Of a stretch of 64,000 bases of DNA, positions 11,401-24,714 are shown piece after piece. Every line of letters begins with the position of its first letter. The first letter of the stretch is position 1. The position numbers and the translations under genes are program-made. Origin of the DNA: Amoebophrya sp. A120 (Eukaryota > Sar > Dinophyceae > Syndiniales > Amoebophryaceae); contig CAJINV010000001.1 in assembly GCA_905178155.1 (NCBI GenBank), positions 3,463,675 through 3,527,674 on the forward strand, read 5' to 3'. The notes beneath the pieces are model-generated. The model ran no database searches. It worked only from the letters and a program-made list of their open reading frames with translations, and was not told the origin of the DNA.

Positions 11401-13099
11401 ATGAAGGAATGAGTGTGACTTCGGATAGGAAAAAGAGAAGCTAAAGAACATTCGACAGAGGATATGAAATGACCCATAATTTTTGATCAACTTTTCCCAG
11501 CTTTCTTCCCTCCGGCGCGAGTGGTACTACCTGGCAAAAGACGGTCCGCCGCCCGAGGAGCTCGCCATGAGCCCGGTTGACGACGATGACGAGGAGCCCT
11601 CGCAGCCCAAGCTTCCCCTCGAGGATCAAGCCGAGATCAGCCCAATAGAGAAGGACAAGAGCCCGATGATTTTACAAGTTGGAGAATTCGAGGAAAATCA
11701 ACCGACAGCAGACGACCCATTCCACATTCCGGAACCGATCAGCACGGGGGGTGGGAATAAATCACCACCGACACGGCGGCCGGGGGAGAAGGCGACCTCC
11801 GAGAACAAGGCGACTGCATCTACAACTTCCGAACAACAGCCGCAACAACCGCAGCCGAAGCTCTCCGCGTCCGCCGCGCTCGCCGCGAAGTACGCCGCAG
11901 AGGAGGCGAAGAAGGCAGAGAGGGCGAAAAGGAAGAAGCTCCGAGCGGCCAAGTCGGACGCGCAGGCTGCTGGTGCGCTTAACGGCACAGCAGCCGGTTC
12001 GCAGGGCCCCTCGCCGGCGTTGTCCGTTAGTGTCCTGTCGGGAAGCAGCCCGCCCGTGCAGCCATTGGTTGCGCCTCCAGGGGTGGTTGTTCCTCCTGTC
12101 ACGACTCCTGCTGCTGTAGTAGTACCCGCATCCGCGTCTTCATCTGCGATGGATCATGTTGGTGTCGTGCAGCAACAAACCACTGCTTCGTTGGCTGTCG
12201 GAAAGACCGCTGCGAGTAGTAGTTCCAGCAGCTCGAGCCCAGTCATGTCTGCTTCTACTGGTGGACCGCAACTGCAAGCTCCTGTAATGAAATCAATGAA
12301 AAAGAGGATTGGGCTCGCGGGAGTCGGGCAAGCCGCGGTAGTGCGAAGTAGCCCGAGGGTATCTCCTGTGCGGCCGAAGATATCACCGCAGAGGACCGCC
12401 GCGATGGTGGCAGCAGGAAGTATGCAGGAGCCGGGGACAGGCACAGGCACAGGCTCGGCCCCCGCTCTTGTGGTTGCGCCGATATTACAACATCAAGGGG
12501 GTGCGGCGAGCACGGTGGGCTTATCGAGCAGTAGCTCGGCAGTTTTAACAAGCGAAAAGCCTCCTGCTGCAGCAGTAGAAGTACCGGCACCGAGCGGAAG
12601 CGGAGCTGCGACTTCCTCTGCCATGAAAACAATAACTCCATCTGATGCAACTGTGGGCAATAACAAATCCTCCGCAGCACCAGAAACCACAAACGCGGAC
12701 AGTACCTCGAGCGGTGATCCTTCTTTTGCGAAAATAGTAAACCCAACAACTGCAGCAACCTCCTTGGCCAAAACCACTACGACGAGCGCGTCCACCACCG
12801 GCGAAGCTCAAACTGCCATGACGACCGCTGCTTCGACAACGGCAACAGGAACAGGAACATCAGCTGCAGCTTCCTCGTCGACAGGAGCAACTGGCGCGAA
12901 GAAGGCGAAAAAGTTCCAAGTGATCGATGGGGTCGAGTACATAAAAACGAACGTTGGGCTCGTGCCCAGATCCGTGTACGAGCAGGCCTGGGCAGCGCAC
13001 GGCGCCGGAAACAAGACGGCCGGAACAAAGAAGAAAAGAAAACGAGAGCCGGACGAAGCGGATGACAAGGAAGGCGCAAAACAAATCAAGGGGGAATAG
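8489..13099 (+). CDS. RBBP6: RBBP6/Mpe1-like pre-mRNA cleavage and polyadenylation factor (DWNN + RING)
   Basis: Exons 8489-9051, 10915-11281 and 11501-13099 (2529 nt, 842 residues); both introns are GT-AG, and the first is 1863 bp. Residues about 1-130 are a His- and Lys-rich extension. A DWNN ubiquitin-like domain follows, beginning LVYFQLVAEV, with its last strand (YPNDINIPSKTFVWVKRRP) supplied by exon 2. Then comes an RBBP6-type RING: CPRC, CCRSIVCEKC and CLLC. In yeast Mpe1 and animal RBBP6 the order is DWNN, CCHC zinc knuckle, RING; the protein acts in the 3'-end processing complex and the RING is ubiquitin-ligase-like. No zinc knuckle is visible between the two domains here. The rest is a long Ala/Ser/Thr/Pro-rich tail ending in a conserved-looking VIDGVEYIKTNVGLVPRSVYE block and a basic KKKRKREP motif, a likely nuclear signal. 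Confidence 0.85.
9052..10914 (+). other. 1.86-kb intron of the RBBP6-like gene
   Basis: GT at 9052 and AG at 10914; splicing joins CC to G TAC CCC AAC GAC, completing the DWNN domain. It is roughly ten times longer than most introns in the window. I find no inverted-repeat element ends and no supported coding frame inside it, so the reason for its length is not visible. Confidence 0.7.
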
Positions 13100-13695
13100 A
13101 AACTCTCAATTGTAGTTTTCGGTTCGTGCTTCCGCGGACACCGACACTTTTCTCTTTTCGCGACAAATGTCTTGTGTCATAAGAAAAGATACTTGGAAAG
13201 GGAATGGGAGTCGTAGTACTTACTCCTTGGGGATATTAAAAAGGCCTCTCTAACCGCTCTGAATGTACTGACCATGCGAGCCAAGAGGCCCAGAGTTAAA
13301 CACAGATATCATTATCACCCAAGTGAGCTTGCGCAGCTGAAGTGTAGGTCGGGCTCAAACGGGAGGACCTTTGTTTTGAAGGAAATTGATGTTCTAGTGG
13401 GATAGTTAGTCCCGATGTGGGCTGAAGAAAACTTCTTCTGGCAGTGTATAACCGATCATCATCCCTGAAAAGCAAAGCAGATAGAAAAAGGTGCTGCGGA
13501 GAGAGTGAGAGAAATGAAAGTTTTGGCGCGTACTTTTTTGTTCATTTCTTGAAGTGGCTTGTAGACTTACGTTTCGGTGTATTGGATATCGAATGTTTTG
13601 TTGAAATTCTTGAGAGCGCAGTTTAAAGGAGCAGATTTTTTGAAATGTAATGCTAGAAAAGCCCTGAAATTCACGAAGGTCAAAAATCATCCAAA
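13100..13695. other. Intergenic spacer
   Basis: No supported gene; short frames only. It lies between the RBBP6-like stop and the ATG at 13696. Confidence 0.45.
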
Positions 13696-16600
13696 ATGCC
13701 GGAGCTCTCTGCCGAATCGCTGAGAAAGATTACCTTGGTGCAGCGCCAACGGGCCGAACTGAGCGCGCTAATTGACTGGGGCACGAAGCCGGAGGAGTAT
13801 CTGCGGGAACGTCTTACCGCCCCGTGGAAGGGCGGGGCCAGCTTCTTCTGTTGTTTCGGGATTCTGCTTGCCGGGAGCGTGTTTGCGCAATTACATCACA
13901 AGTATGAAGAGCGGCGACTCGCCGCGAAGAGAGAGCAAGCTGCCGGGGCGTTGGAGCCGTTTGGAACACATGCACAGCCGAGGGAGTCCGCTGTGCTAGC
14001 GACGGTGAGATTTTGCATATTCAATGTCTTCCTTCCGGCGTTGTTCTTGCGCCACTTGTGGCGACTCGACGTAGGTCAGGACAGCGTCGTGCAGAAGTAT
14101 TCGTGGCTGTCGCCGACAGTCCACATTGTGTGGATTTGCCTAACCTGGGTCCTCGTCCGGGAACGGCGACGGAGCTGCCACGAGCACTACAGCAGAGAGC
14201 ACGAGCAGTGGCGGAGTACTTGTCTTCATAATAGGAAGTTACGATTTTTCCACTGTTGCTTGTAATGCATGTTCATCATTCTACTCCATCAATTCGTGCG
14301 AAGAATGCGTTCATTGAGATGAGAAGGAGCCTTCAAAAAAGCACTACTCGGCAAAAGTATTGCAATACAGCCCACTTCGCGGTCGAAAACTCGGATTTCC
14401 TTGTCCAAGAAAGCTGGGAGTGGCCGGCGCACCGCGAGCATGCAGTGGGAGATGATTACAATGACCCTAGTACAACAAGAAAAATGCGAGGACCGTCGCG
14501 GGAATTCCAGTACACAACAGGAGTTCCGCCCTTTATTCCCCTCGAACCTGCTGCGCAGCGACCATCCGAAGAGCCGATGGGGTCTCCGGAGTGCGATGTA
14601 GAGGACCTTTCTGCCGAGGACGATTACGATCTGGAGTCGCCACCGTTGGGTTCGCCTCCGCTCGGCAACGGCACCGACCACCCACACCACGTCCAAGTGA
14701 ATAGCAGCACGGGGATTGTCGTGTCGGGGGAGATGCAGCTCCAGAACCCAGGCGGAATGAATATCTTGCAGGCCAACAGGAGGAGTGACGAAAATAGAAC
14801 AACATCGTCCAGCAGTAGTTGTACTAGCAGTTCGACTACCGGTGATCGTAATTTTCGAAACGCAAACAGCAATTTTACTTCCGGCTCTACACATCGAACT
14901 TCTTCCAGTCCGAAGACCAAGATCACTCCTCCGAGTGCAGCGCGCATTGCAAATTTCGTCACGGGCGGGAAGCTGAAACAGCCGGCAACGCCGTCTACCC
15001 GAAGTGCCGAGACGACTTTGTTTTACGAGCACTCGCCTGACTCGTCCGCAAGGACGGAAGCCAGCAGCGTCCTCGAGTGGCAGAACGAAAGCGAGGACAC
15101 CAGTGGGGTATTGATACGAACAGCGGTTTATGTTTGTGTGAGTTTGTTGATTTGATGTCGAGCTCTCGGTATTTAACAGGATCGATTAGGTTACTTACAA
15201 GCATTTTTCTTCTTTCATCTGAATCGCAAGATTTGATGCACGGCGCGGCTCACGCAAAAGCTATTGCATGAAAAATTTCTGACCACAGCAAAGTCCCTCG
15301 GACCTGGACGAGCAAGACTTAATCACGGGCGCGCTCGAGGAAAAGAGGGGGTTCCTGGGCATCTTTTTCGACAAATTCAAGCGGGTAATATTGCCGTCCT
15401 TTTTCCTCACGAGCTCGTCGACGTCGCGGAACAGTCCGAACGCGGATCTGCATCGGCAGGCGCCTCCCCCGGACGAAGATGGTTCTACTTTTCACCTACG
15501 AACAAGCTCGTTCTCTCCTTCGTCCGGTGTCGCGCAGGCGATTTTGCCCAATGAGAAACCTTGCAAGATGAATTATGGGCAACAAGCTGCATCGGCTTCT
15601 AGCCGTGGCGCGTTGATGCGTGCTCCTGTTACAACCTACCCCGGCAGGGCCGCGGCGGGTAATATTCACAGCAGCAGCAACAGCAGTAGTAGTAGCCAAG
15701 CTCAGAACTACAAGCCCTGTTTATTGCCGCAGAGCAGTAGTTGCACCAAAACGTCGCGGATCTTGAGCTACGAGGACATGACTTCCTTCGAAGACGGATG
15801 GCTCTTGCTCATGTGCAACGGCTGCATGATTTCTTTCCTGTTCCCGGTGATCGCAGACGCGTTCGGGGTCGAGGCAATCAGAAAATTGATCTGGTGGGAT
15901 GTCACCGGGAACGCTTGGGTTTGCCAATTCGGACTCTTCATCTTCGCCGCGGTGTATTCTTCTGCGAGTGCGAATAGTGTCATTTCTGCTGGCGCAGCTT
16001 TCCCGGCAGGAACATCGTCGAGCTCTGGCAGGACCACAGGTTCGAAGGACCACGGCCGAATCTCTTGCTCTTCACAACTCCGTGGATCTTCTTCCGCGAC
16101 CCGTTGCGGCAGTTTCTCCCTTGTCGTTTCAAACAGACAGGGACAACCACCCCACCACGAGCAACAACCGCACTTCTACACAAGTAGTACGCAGCACCAG
16201 CAGCTCCCCATCGACGGCTGTCCGAGCCGACACATCGTCCCCTCGTCGCGGAAGAAGCATTTGAAGGTTCCACCTAGTAGTACAAGTCGCGACGACAGCG
16301 AGGAGGATAATATGCTCGATCAGGGGAAGATAAACGGCCAGAAAGTAAGTAGACCTCGAAGACACACTGTGGATCTAATCTCTGCGTTGGACGTGGAGGA
16401 CGGCGAGGAACCGTACGCCGGAATCCCGCTAGAGGACATGCTCGCGACGGACCCGTTGTCCGCGAGATTTGCGGGATATCACCTGCCCGTGGGCGGCGGC
16501 AAGGGAACGAGCAGATCGCACCCGTCTTTGACCTCCTACGGCTGCTTCTCGTCTTCGTTGCCGGAAAGGGAGCAGGAGTCCTGGGGACGGAGTAGTACTA

Positions 16601-17651
16601 GTTCCAGTAGGTGGTCCTGGCTTGTTTCGTGGCTGTTGCCAACAAGCTGGCTGGAAACGCGCGGCGGGCCGTCGGGAATAGTCGGGGACTACTACGACAG
16701 CTTCGCGGATGCACACCCAGCAAAGCCGTTCGGTGTCCCGAGCAAGAGACTGTGGTCGCAGAGCAGGCGGGTGGAAGACGATGTGCTATTCGGGTATAAT
16801 TTTTCTTCGATTTGTTTGCTACAATCATTGCGAAAAGTGTACGTGGTATGGCAATGCAACTTCAACTTGTACTTGTTTTCGGCGCTCGTCGTGTCCTGCA
16901 GGTAGGCAATTTTACGACGCTTGGCCGTTGCCCTGTTGTTTGATAAAAACAAGTTTGAGAAAACAAATCCTTTAGATTCGGGCAACACACACGCATTACC
17001 ACCGGACAAGTCCTCTATGGATGGATATCGTTCCAAGCGCGGCAGTTTGGGATCTGTTGCTACGAGCTCTACAAACTCTCTTTCGGCAGAGTGGTCGATG
17101 TCGTGCTTCGCAGCGACACGATGCAACGACTGCGCGCACACGCACACACGGTGTTTCTCCAACCAATTTTGGGGGCCATCGTGCTCGGCTGCGTGCTCAA
17201 CGCGTGCGGGGCGAGAATGTCGCCGGACATGGAGAGAATTTTGGAAGTAATCGCCTCGCCATTTCAATTTTCGCTCTACTTTTTATCCGGAGCGAAGGCG
17301 GATTTGTTCGGCGGCATGCAAAATTCGTCGGGAGGCGGGTACTATTCCAAAAATGGGAGGAAGTTGCTCGTCGCCGCCTTCGCAATCCGCACGACGGTTG
17401 TGCTTGTTTTAGCCGCGGGATTGCTCTCGTTCTACGACGCGAATGTTAGGACCTTAGCAATTTTGGCGATCTTGTCGCCGCCATCCAGTTACGGCATCCT
17501 GCTCATTGATTTGTTCAAGTTCCCGAGCTTTTTCGGGCCCCTGACCGTGGCCTTTTGGTCGTTCGAAATGCTTTTGTTAACTTCATTACAAAACTTACTG
17601 GTGTCCAACTACGTAGTAAATGCGCCAGCAGCCGTCGTGTCGAGTAGGTGA
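13696..17651 (+). CDS. Polytopic membrane protein, auxin-efflux-carrier (AEC/PIN)-like permease with long central loop
   Basis: Start ATG 13696. Proposed exons: 13696-14215, 14410-15107, 15289-16794 and 16983-17651 (3393 nt, 1130 residues); the first junction is the least certain. Exon 1 carries three hydrophobic segments (around ASFFCCFGILLAGSVF, FCIFNVFLPALFL and TVHIVWICLTWVL). Exon 3 has a segment MCNGCMISFLFPVIADAFG followed by WWDVTGNAW and another helix. This resembles the AEC pattern G-N-x-x-x-x-x-x-P-L...D-x-G-N-A. A Ser-rich hydrophilic loop of about 280 residues follows, then about five helices (LQPILGAIVLGCVLNACG, ILAILSPPSSYGILLIDLF). AEC proteins export anionic metabolites, and plant PINs also have a large loop between two helix bundles. 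Intron 16795-16982 has direct repeats ATTCGGG at its borders. Family assignment is by pattern only; another permease fold is possible. Confidence 0.5.
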
Positions 17652-18387
17652 CGCGAAAGTCTGAAAATCAAGTAAATGCTCAATTAGAGAACGTTTCGGT
17701 TGCGATCTTCGTTCTTGAGAAGTAGTTTCGCAAATGTTAATATCGCAAGGGCGTGAGGGCTGCTTTTCAAGCTGAAGGACGTTTTGAAAACAGCCAGTAG
17801 GAGCTTCGCCTTGTATGATTCCATGATAGACTGAGTCACATCAACACAACCTCTTGTTTCCTTTTGAATGTTTGCATCCGACGAGATAGAATCCATCTTC
17901 CAAGAAAGCTTTAATGTCAGAAACAGGTCAGCACTGTTGAATTCGACGTTAATATTGCGAGCGCGCAAGGTATGCTGATAAGCATTTTAATGCAGCAGTA
18001 ACGAACAGGATCAGGATGAAAAAGTAAAAGAAAATAAATGCGAGATGAAAAGAACATCGCCCATGATCGCGTGTCTCAAGCAGGATACACCATCGGCAAA
18101 TTCGTGTTGTCCTTTTCGAGCCCGTGCGTAAAAACGCGGTCGTGTTGTTGAGTATCCCTGTGCGCGAACAAAGTTTCCTGACTCACCGTGCGGCCTGAGC
18201 GTGAGTGGCCTGCATGAGTATTCTGGAGAGTCGCTAGTCTGTGCTCCATCGACCAACGACAATGCGGAACATGTAAAATAAGTACTCCACCAAAATAGAA
18301 AGGGCCGTCGGTCGCCCGGTAAATGTACCTTTGCATCCCCCTTGATACTATTTGTGGCCCTCCTGCGGGTAGTCGTAGGGCTAGAGA
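17652..18387. other. Intergenic spacer
   Basis: No supported + strand gene. Two short antisense frames (17684-17968 and 18011-18430) lack any recognisable domain and I do not call them. Base composition is AT-richer than the flanking exons. Confidence 0.45.
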
Positions 18388-21300
18388 ATGTGGGATCGGC
18401 TCTTCGGAGGAGCTTCTTCCGCTCCCTCAAAGGAGACGCCGGCGGGCGGAGACTTTGCTGCCAAAATTCAGCATTTACTCGGGGGAACTGGTGGCCAGCC
18501 GCCGCGCCAGTTTTCGAATGGCAGGAGCCCGATTCCAGCTGTACAGGCAGCTCCGGGTACTACTTAGATCTTCGAAGATCATGCTTCATGGGGCTACACT
18601 AGTACCGTGGGTCACTGTAATTCGTGTTCGTTCGAATGTGTGAGGGTCTGCTCAGAGGTCTATGATGTCCTCCCAGCTCGGTATCTATTGTTCATCTTCA
18701 TCACATCAGGTTTCACGCCGAACTTTCTGGATTCCGTTCTTGTGCCACCGCCTGCGGGGGATAACGAGCCACCGAGAAGAAGTGCGGCAACCGCAACGCT
18801 ACCCCAGCGAGAGGAAGATGCACCGCTCTCCAGATCAAGTGCTATCTCTTTCCAGCCACCTGTCATGATGCAGCCGCGCGAGCACTCACTGTTGCGTTCA
18901 TCAAGAACAAATCCTGGTCTCACAACTCTCGTTGCACCAGCGATGCCGCGAGCACCTCCGATTCTAAGTACTGCGACAAGTTTGGCAAATACAGGAGCAG
19001 GAGCAACGGATCATTTACAACTTCGTGCAGCAACTACTACACCGATCGGCACTCGCGCGGAGCCAATTTTTGCGTCTAGGGGCTTTGGAGAGGAGGGGGA
19101 TGACTCCGCCGACCACACACGGAGCGGGCTGCCGGCTCATATCACAACTGTGAGCTCCTACAGTCGCACGCCCACGCAAGCGGGGGCGAACTCGCATCTG
19201 CGGTCGGCGGACCGCTTCCGGGGAGGGCGAAGTGGGGCAGCTGCCAGTGCGCCTTGGCTTGGGACCACCGAGTCGGGCAACGACGCGGGCGGCGGGCCTT
19301 TGCTCTTTTACCCCGCGACGAGGTCCACTAGTAGCAGTACACCGCACCAACAGCTGCTGCAACCACAACCAGGGAAGATAATATCAAGTACAACGACACC
19401 ACTGTTCGTCTCCAATACAACTACGTGGAAAAATTATACAGCTGGATCTATTTCTGCAGTAAGCGCCGCGACACCAACACCGCTAGAAGCCGAAACCGCT
19501 CCGCTCCTGACCCAGTCGACCCGCGCGATGAGCTACATGCGGCTGCCTTCACCCCGGAAGGCGAGCTTGTCGCCGCGGAAGGTTGCTCCTCCCTTGTCTG
19601 CCCGGTCGGCGCGAGGAGACCACCCCTCGATCGTGATCTGCGAGCAAGGATCAATCTTGCCTGAGACCGCAGCGTCGAAGGCAACCGGCTGTCCGACGCC
19701 ACCGCCCGCGAGCCCCAGCCTGGTGAAGTTTTCGGAGCTGTCGGCCGAGAGAAACAAGCGGCGTGTGGTGGCGTTTCGGGTGGAACAGAAGGTCGGCAAT
19801 GAGAGCTCGAGCGGTTCTTGTTCCGCCGCGTCACCGACTTCTAGAGGTGCGAACGTTCATCGGCGAAAGGATTTTGACTTCCAGCGAGAGTCCGTCGCTC
19901 TTTCTTCCGCCGTCGCAAGTCCGACCGGAGGAGGTTCAGTGGTCACGAAGATGAATCCAGTTACTTCCACTTCGAGCCCCGCAGTGCATTTCTCGGTAGA
20001 CGCGGATGAAGATGACTCGGGGAGTGTTTTCGCCGATGGCTCCCCCGCTTCGGTGAGACAGAAACAGAGGATGCTTGCTGCAACTAGTACAACATCCTCA
20101 TCCGGTAATATAACATCGTCGGCATCAGCGTCGTCGTCTCGTCGGCCGATTGCGTATCGCTCCTCGCCACAAAAACTGGTCATCCCGGGGCTAAGTCCGC
20201 AAAAAACCAATTACCACCACGGATTTGCAGATGCGTCCTGCTCACCACCAGGCTTCGAGAGACAGAAAGACGAAGGAGAAATGTTGAAACCTTCCGGAGC
20301 TGCAACGGGCGCGGTAACTGCAAAGGTGAGCAGCCAGACTCCTGCTGGTGCTGCTGCTGCGAGCACAAATGAGAAAAGCACACAGCGGCCGCAGTACCTG
20401 AAGCAGCTGGACGCAATATCGCGCGTGATTCCCTCAGCGCGCAAAAACTCGCCAGTGGTGCGGCGCAACAAGTTTTTGTCCGAGTCCCCGCCTTTGAAGA
20501 AAAGCGAGCCGACAGTGCGGGAAGCTGCAAACAAGAATGAAGCACGGCAGCGGCAGGAGACGCCTGCGGAGCCAGAGCCGCGTGTGGTGAATAAAGGAAT
20601 TACAACTTCAGCAGGAAGTAGTAGTGAAATTGAACCAACTGCAGCCAAATTTGTAACAAGAGCGCCCTCAACTTCCTCTTGCACCTCGTTCGGTGAAGCC
20701 TACCGGTTTTCCCGCGGCGCGCTCCTGGCGCCAACCACCAGCAGTCCCATGAAGCGAATCTTATCCACCGGACGAACGGTTTCTATTTCACCAACAAAAT
20801 CCGCGGACGAGGACAATAACCCCTCCCCTGTCGTGCAGTGCACCTATGAGGGAGAGGATAGTGATAGCGAATCTCCACGTGTGGTCGCAATATCCGACGC
20901 GTCGCAGGCACGGGTTCTTTCGCGAGTGCTGCAAGCGCCGCTGCTGGCCCCGAAAGATGCAGTGGAGATTCCGGAGGTGGACCTCGCGGAGATGGACTTG
21001 CGCACGGTGGAAGAGGACTGGCAGGAGGAAAATTCCTTGCACGTCGCAGATCTTGATGTTCATGCGGATGACGAAGAGGAACCTTCGGCAATCCTCGAAG
21101 ATCAAGATCATTTTCCAGCAGTCGAGGAAGAGGAAATGAACGGTACAACTTCGCGAGAGCAGGACATCAAGGAGGAAGTGGATCACGTGCAAAAGCTCTT
21201 CGAAAAGATCGAAGACGTGCTGGATCGCGTGCAGGACCAGTCTGATTCTTCTTTCAATTTCGGCAAAGCTTGTTTTGCGCAGGAGGACGACGAGGTGTAC

Positions 21301-24300
21301 GAATCAGGTCCTCCAAGTAGAACCGAAGAAGTTGTGGCGTCAGAGGTGGTCGATAGAAGTTGTAAACCCGTGGAGCTTTTGACGAAGCTCGTGGAGTCCT
21401 GTGAGTTGACGCGCGTGAGACGTCTAGGTCCAGCTGAGTTGTGTGTACCGGAATTGCAACCCACCAGGGCGGGCGTTCTATCGCCGCCCCCGGAGCTGGA
21501 AGAGGAGCTGGAAGATGCGATTGTTGTTGGAACAGAGGTTTTGGCGCAGCAAACAGCCGCCCCAGGAGCTGCAAATCAGGATGATGATGTCCTACCGGGT
21601 GCTGGTTTCGGCGCTGGCGCTGACAGCACGATAGTACAGTTCGAAAACCACGACCCTCTACTGTCCACGCACGTCTTCACCAGAAGTTCGCCAGTGTTTG
21701 CACCTACTTCACCCGCATTCAACAAGCAAGGAGTTTTTGCCAGTACTAGTCGCCATAGTCCTGCTGCCTACGACGCAGAGGAGGGACAAGAGCAAGAGCA
21801 GAACCAGGAAAGAACAGCGCACGAACTGAAGGACCACCGGGGGGTTTACCAAGAGAAGCAGCTTGAGTCCTCCACCTCTCAAGTACCGTTATTAACTGGA
21901 TCTTCCGGACGCGCCAGTTCGTCTTCCTCGAAAAATTCAAAATCCAGCGTGACGCGGCGGCGGATGCGCTTGCGGGTGGACAAACTCCGGTCTCCCAACC
22001 GTCGAGCCCGGCGGGCGTCGCCGTCACTCCGGAGAAAAGCGGCGCTCGACAGTGGCATCGCGACGAATTCTCACGGTAAACCAGGGAAGAAGGAAAAGTC
22101 GCCGGTATTTTTTCATAAGTAGGAAATTGCGTCATTTCTATTTCATCTTCGTAGACGGAGCGTGGGTCGTTTTTTATGTGCAAATTGCAATTGGAAATAG
22201 ATAACCGCGGCAAATTATTAACCCAACTTCTCTTCTTCTTCAAACACACAGGTGTCTATGCGGTCCGGGTGGGGTAAGCCGGAAAATCCGTTCGCGAATA
22301 TGGAGTTTTTCAGTCATTCCGCGGGTTCGCCGAAACCTTCTTCAAGCCTCATCTCTCCGTCGGACGGGTCGATCGTGTGTGACGGAAACCTTCTCCCTGC
22401 CATACCGCCGACCCCAACGCCGCAGAAGTACGAAGAGTATGATTTGTCAGCACGTTTTATTTCCAGCGAAGGGCCGCATCAAAGCTCGTCGGACACCGTG
22501 ATTCAAGTTCGAGAGCAACAAATTGATGTCGCAGGAGACGTCGTAGTTCGTGAGAAGCAGCAAACCTCCGCAGTGACAAGTGAACCCGGGGACAAATCGG
22601 GGTTCTATACTGCTCGGACCCCAGAGGAGGCGGAGGCGGAGACATATTTCGGGGCGGACGCCCTAGCGAGCCTCGAACCGGAAATAGCGGAACTCTTTTC
22701 CCTCGCCCCCGACGCATCGGAAGCCCGCGTGCTGCTCGAGCAGCGACCCGACACGCCGAAAACCATCTCGCGAATACCAAAGCCGTCAGCGCCGGTCTCG
22801 GCAGAGAAGCCGCCCTTTCAACGCGCCAACAAGTACTACAAACCAGAACCAGGAGCAGCTGTCAAGATGCAGCCTTCTGCAGTGCAACTATCGACGAACT
22901 CAGATCTGGACGTGGTACCAATGGCGTCCGTAGTGTCACCAGCAGTTGAGCAGCGCACAGCTTCGGCGTCTAGCAGCTACGGTTGGATATCAGCTGACCG
23001 ACACAACGACGAGTTGATACGGTCGGCGCAGGACAGCTTATCTGCCGTGATGGAGGATGTGGCGAAACCGAGGATGGTACCGTCGAAGAGCACAGAAGTA
23101 GCAGATGCGGCGAGTACTAAGGCAAATGTGCAGGAGTCTGTTGCGACAGCGAACGAAATAACCTTCGCGGAGCACTTCGGTTTGGATCCAGAGCCGGCAC
23201 CCGACGCTGTCTTGGGATCAGCAGGCTGGCGAAGTAGGTCTGTTTCAGGCGATATTAGCGGGAAAGGAAGTAAAGCGCACTCGTTGAGTACCGCCGCAGG
23301 TTCAGAAAACGCCACCCCAGCGGTCTCAATCGAGCAGAGCAACCTTGTGGCCCGCACAACAACTTCGCGCGAGGAGCAGCCAATCTTTCCGCAACTGAAC
23401 TACACCGAGCCGGGAGTCTCTCTCCAGGATGCCTTTGCTAAAAAGTTCTCCGGGCACTTCGAGCGCAGCAAAGCGCGTGCAGAGGCGCGGGCGGAGCGGG
23501 CGGCAAAGCGAGCGGAGAAGGAAGCTGAGGAGGAGCGGGAGAAAGCGAGACGGGCTGAGGCGCTTCGGAAAGCGCAGGCGCTTGCCTTGAAGCAGGAGGC
23601 TGCGAGGGGCAGAGCACGCAGCATGACCGCTTCGGGCGAGGAGAGTGCGAAGTCACAACCTGGTGGTAGCTTTTCGGCCTCGACGTCCAAGAACGGAAGA
23701 AACAGCGCCAGCTCGACCGCGTCAGATCAAGCGAAAAAGAAAACTGCGCCGGGCAGCGGTTCTACGAGCACGAGAAAAGACCACCACCGCGGCGGAGGTG
23801 GAGCTACTACGCGAGCTGCTGCTCCCTTTGCCGGCACGACGACTAATGGCGGGCAAAAGCAGCAGGCCACGACTTTCCTTCCTCCATCCAGGCTGGCGAC
23901 GAGTCAATCCGCGAAGGAAATAATCGGAGAAGAGGAGAACCTCAGAAACAAGGATGTTGAACAACAAGCACCGACGTCAAGTAAAACTAAGCCAAAAAAC
24001 AAGAACCGCTACAACTTTTTCGAGGGGCTGGTTTCGGCGTCTCCGTCTGAGGAAGAGATTTCTGGGCGGCCAGGGCGACTGCGATCGCAGCAAAGGAAAA
24101 AACTCGGGAGCAGCACCGGCATTGTTGACGAAGAGCAGAAGTGTCTCGACGAGGAGAGAAGTAGCAAACTATCCAACAAGAAATCTGCTACGTCCAAATC
24201 TTCTCTCTCCGTCAGTAGCAGTCGAGAGACGACACCGCGCGTTGCGCGATCCGCGTCGAGTCGCGCCAAGTTGAGCGGAAAACCTCCGCCACCCCCTGCA

Positions 24301-24714
24301 TTTTCGGCGAAAGCACAAATCGCTAGGACGAATCATGTCACAACCACTGCTGAACAAGAAGGATGTCGATCGTTATCGGAACACGTAGGAGATGAACAGC
24401 AACCCTCGTCTTCACTCCAGCAGACCGCGGACAGAATCAATGAGAAAGCCGCACCAGCAACAAGCGGAAAAAGTGCTATGGAGTTTTCGGAGAAGCAGTT
24501 TTTGGCCGCTCTGAAAAATTCTCCAATGTTGCAGAATCTGACGAAAAGTGGTAACGACGATTGCCTGCTCTGCAACAAAAGTGATGTGGAGATGGGTCTG
24601 CATTTCTGCATGGACTGCGAAAACAAAATGTACGAGGACATCAAGGACAACTTTGCGGAGAAAATGCACCTGATGATGAACAAGAGCAACACATCAAAAC
24701 GCAAGGCTGATTAG
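18388..24714 (+). CDS. Large low-complexity protein with SP-rich region, coiled coil and C-terminal Cys4 zinc motif
   Basis: Start ATG 18388 (MWDRLFGGASSAPS). Exons 18388-18556, 18710-22104 and 22252-24714 join through two GT-AG introns into 6027 nt (2008 residues). The first 1150 residues are Ser/Thr/Pro/Ala-rich with repeated S-P-[KRQ] motifs (LPSPRKASLSPRK, SSPQKLVIPGLSPQK), typical of proline-directed kinase targets. An acidic stretch follows. Around two thirds of the third exon is a charged Ala/Arg/Glu helix (SKARAEARAERAAKRAEKE), a likely coiled coil. The C-terminus has CLLC...CMDC (C-x2-C-x11-C-x2-C), a small zinc ribbon, with MEFSEKQFLAALKNSPMLQ just before it. I do not recognise a family; a cytoskeletal or nuclear scaffold would fit, but that is a guess. 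Confidence 0.7.

Noticed and set aside
18342-18602. Alternative frames over the first exon of the large low-complexity gene, one with a hydrophobic start resembling a signal peptide and one resembling an ABC transporter N-terminus
   Set aside because: The frame from ATG 18388 joins exon 2 by a phase-correct GT-AG intron; the other two frames do not.
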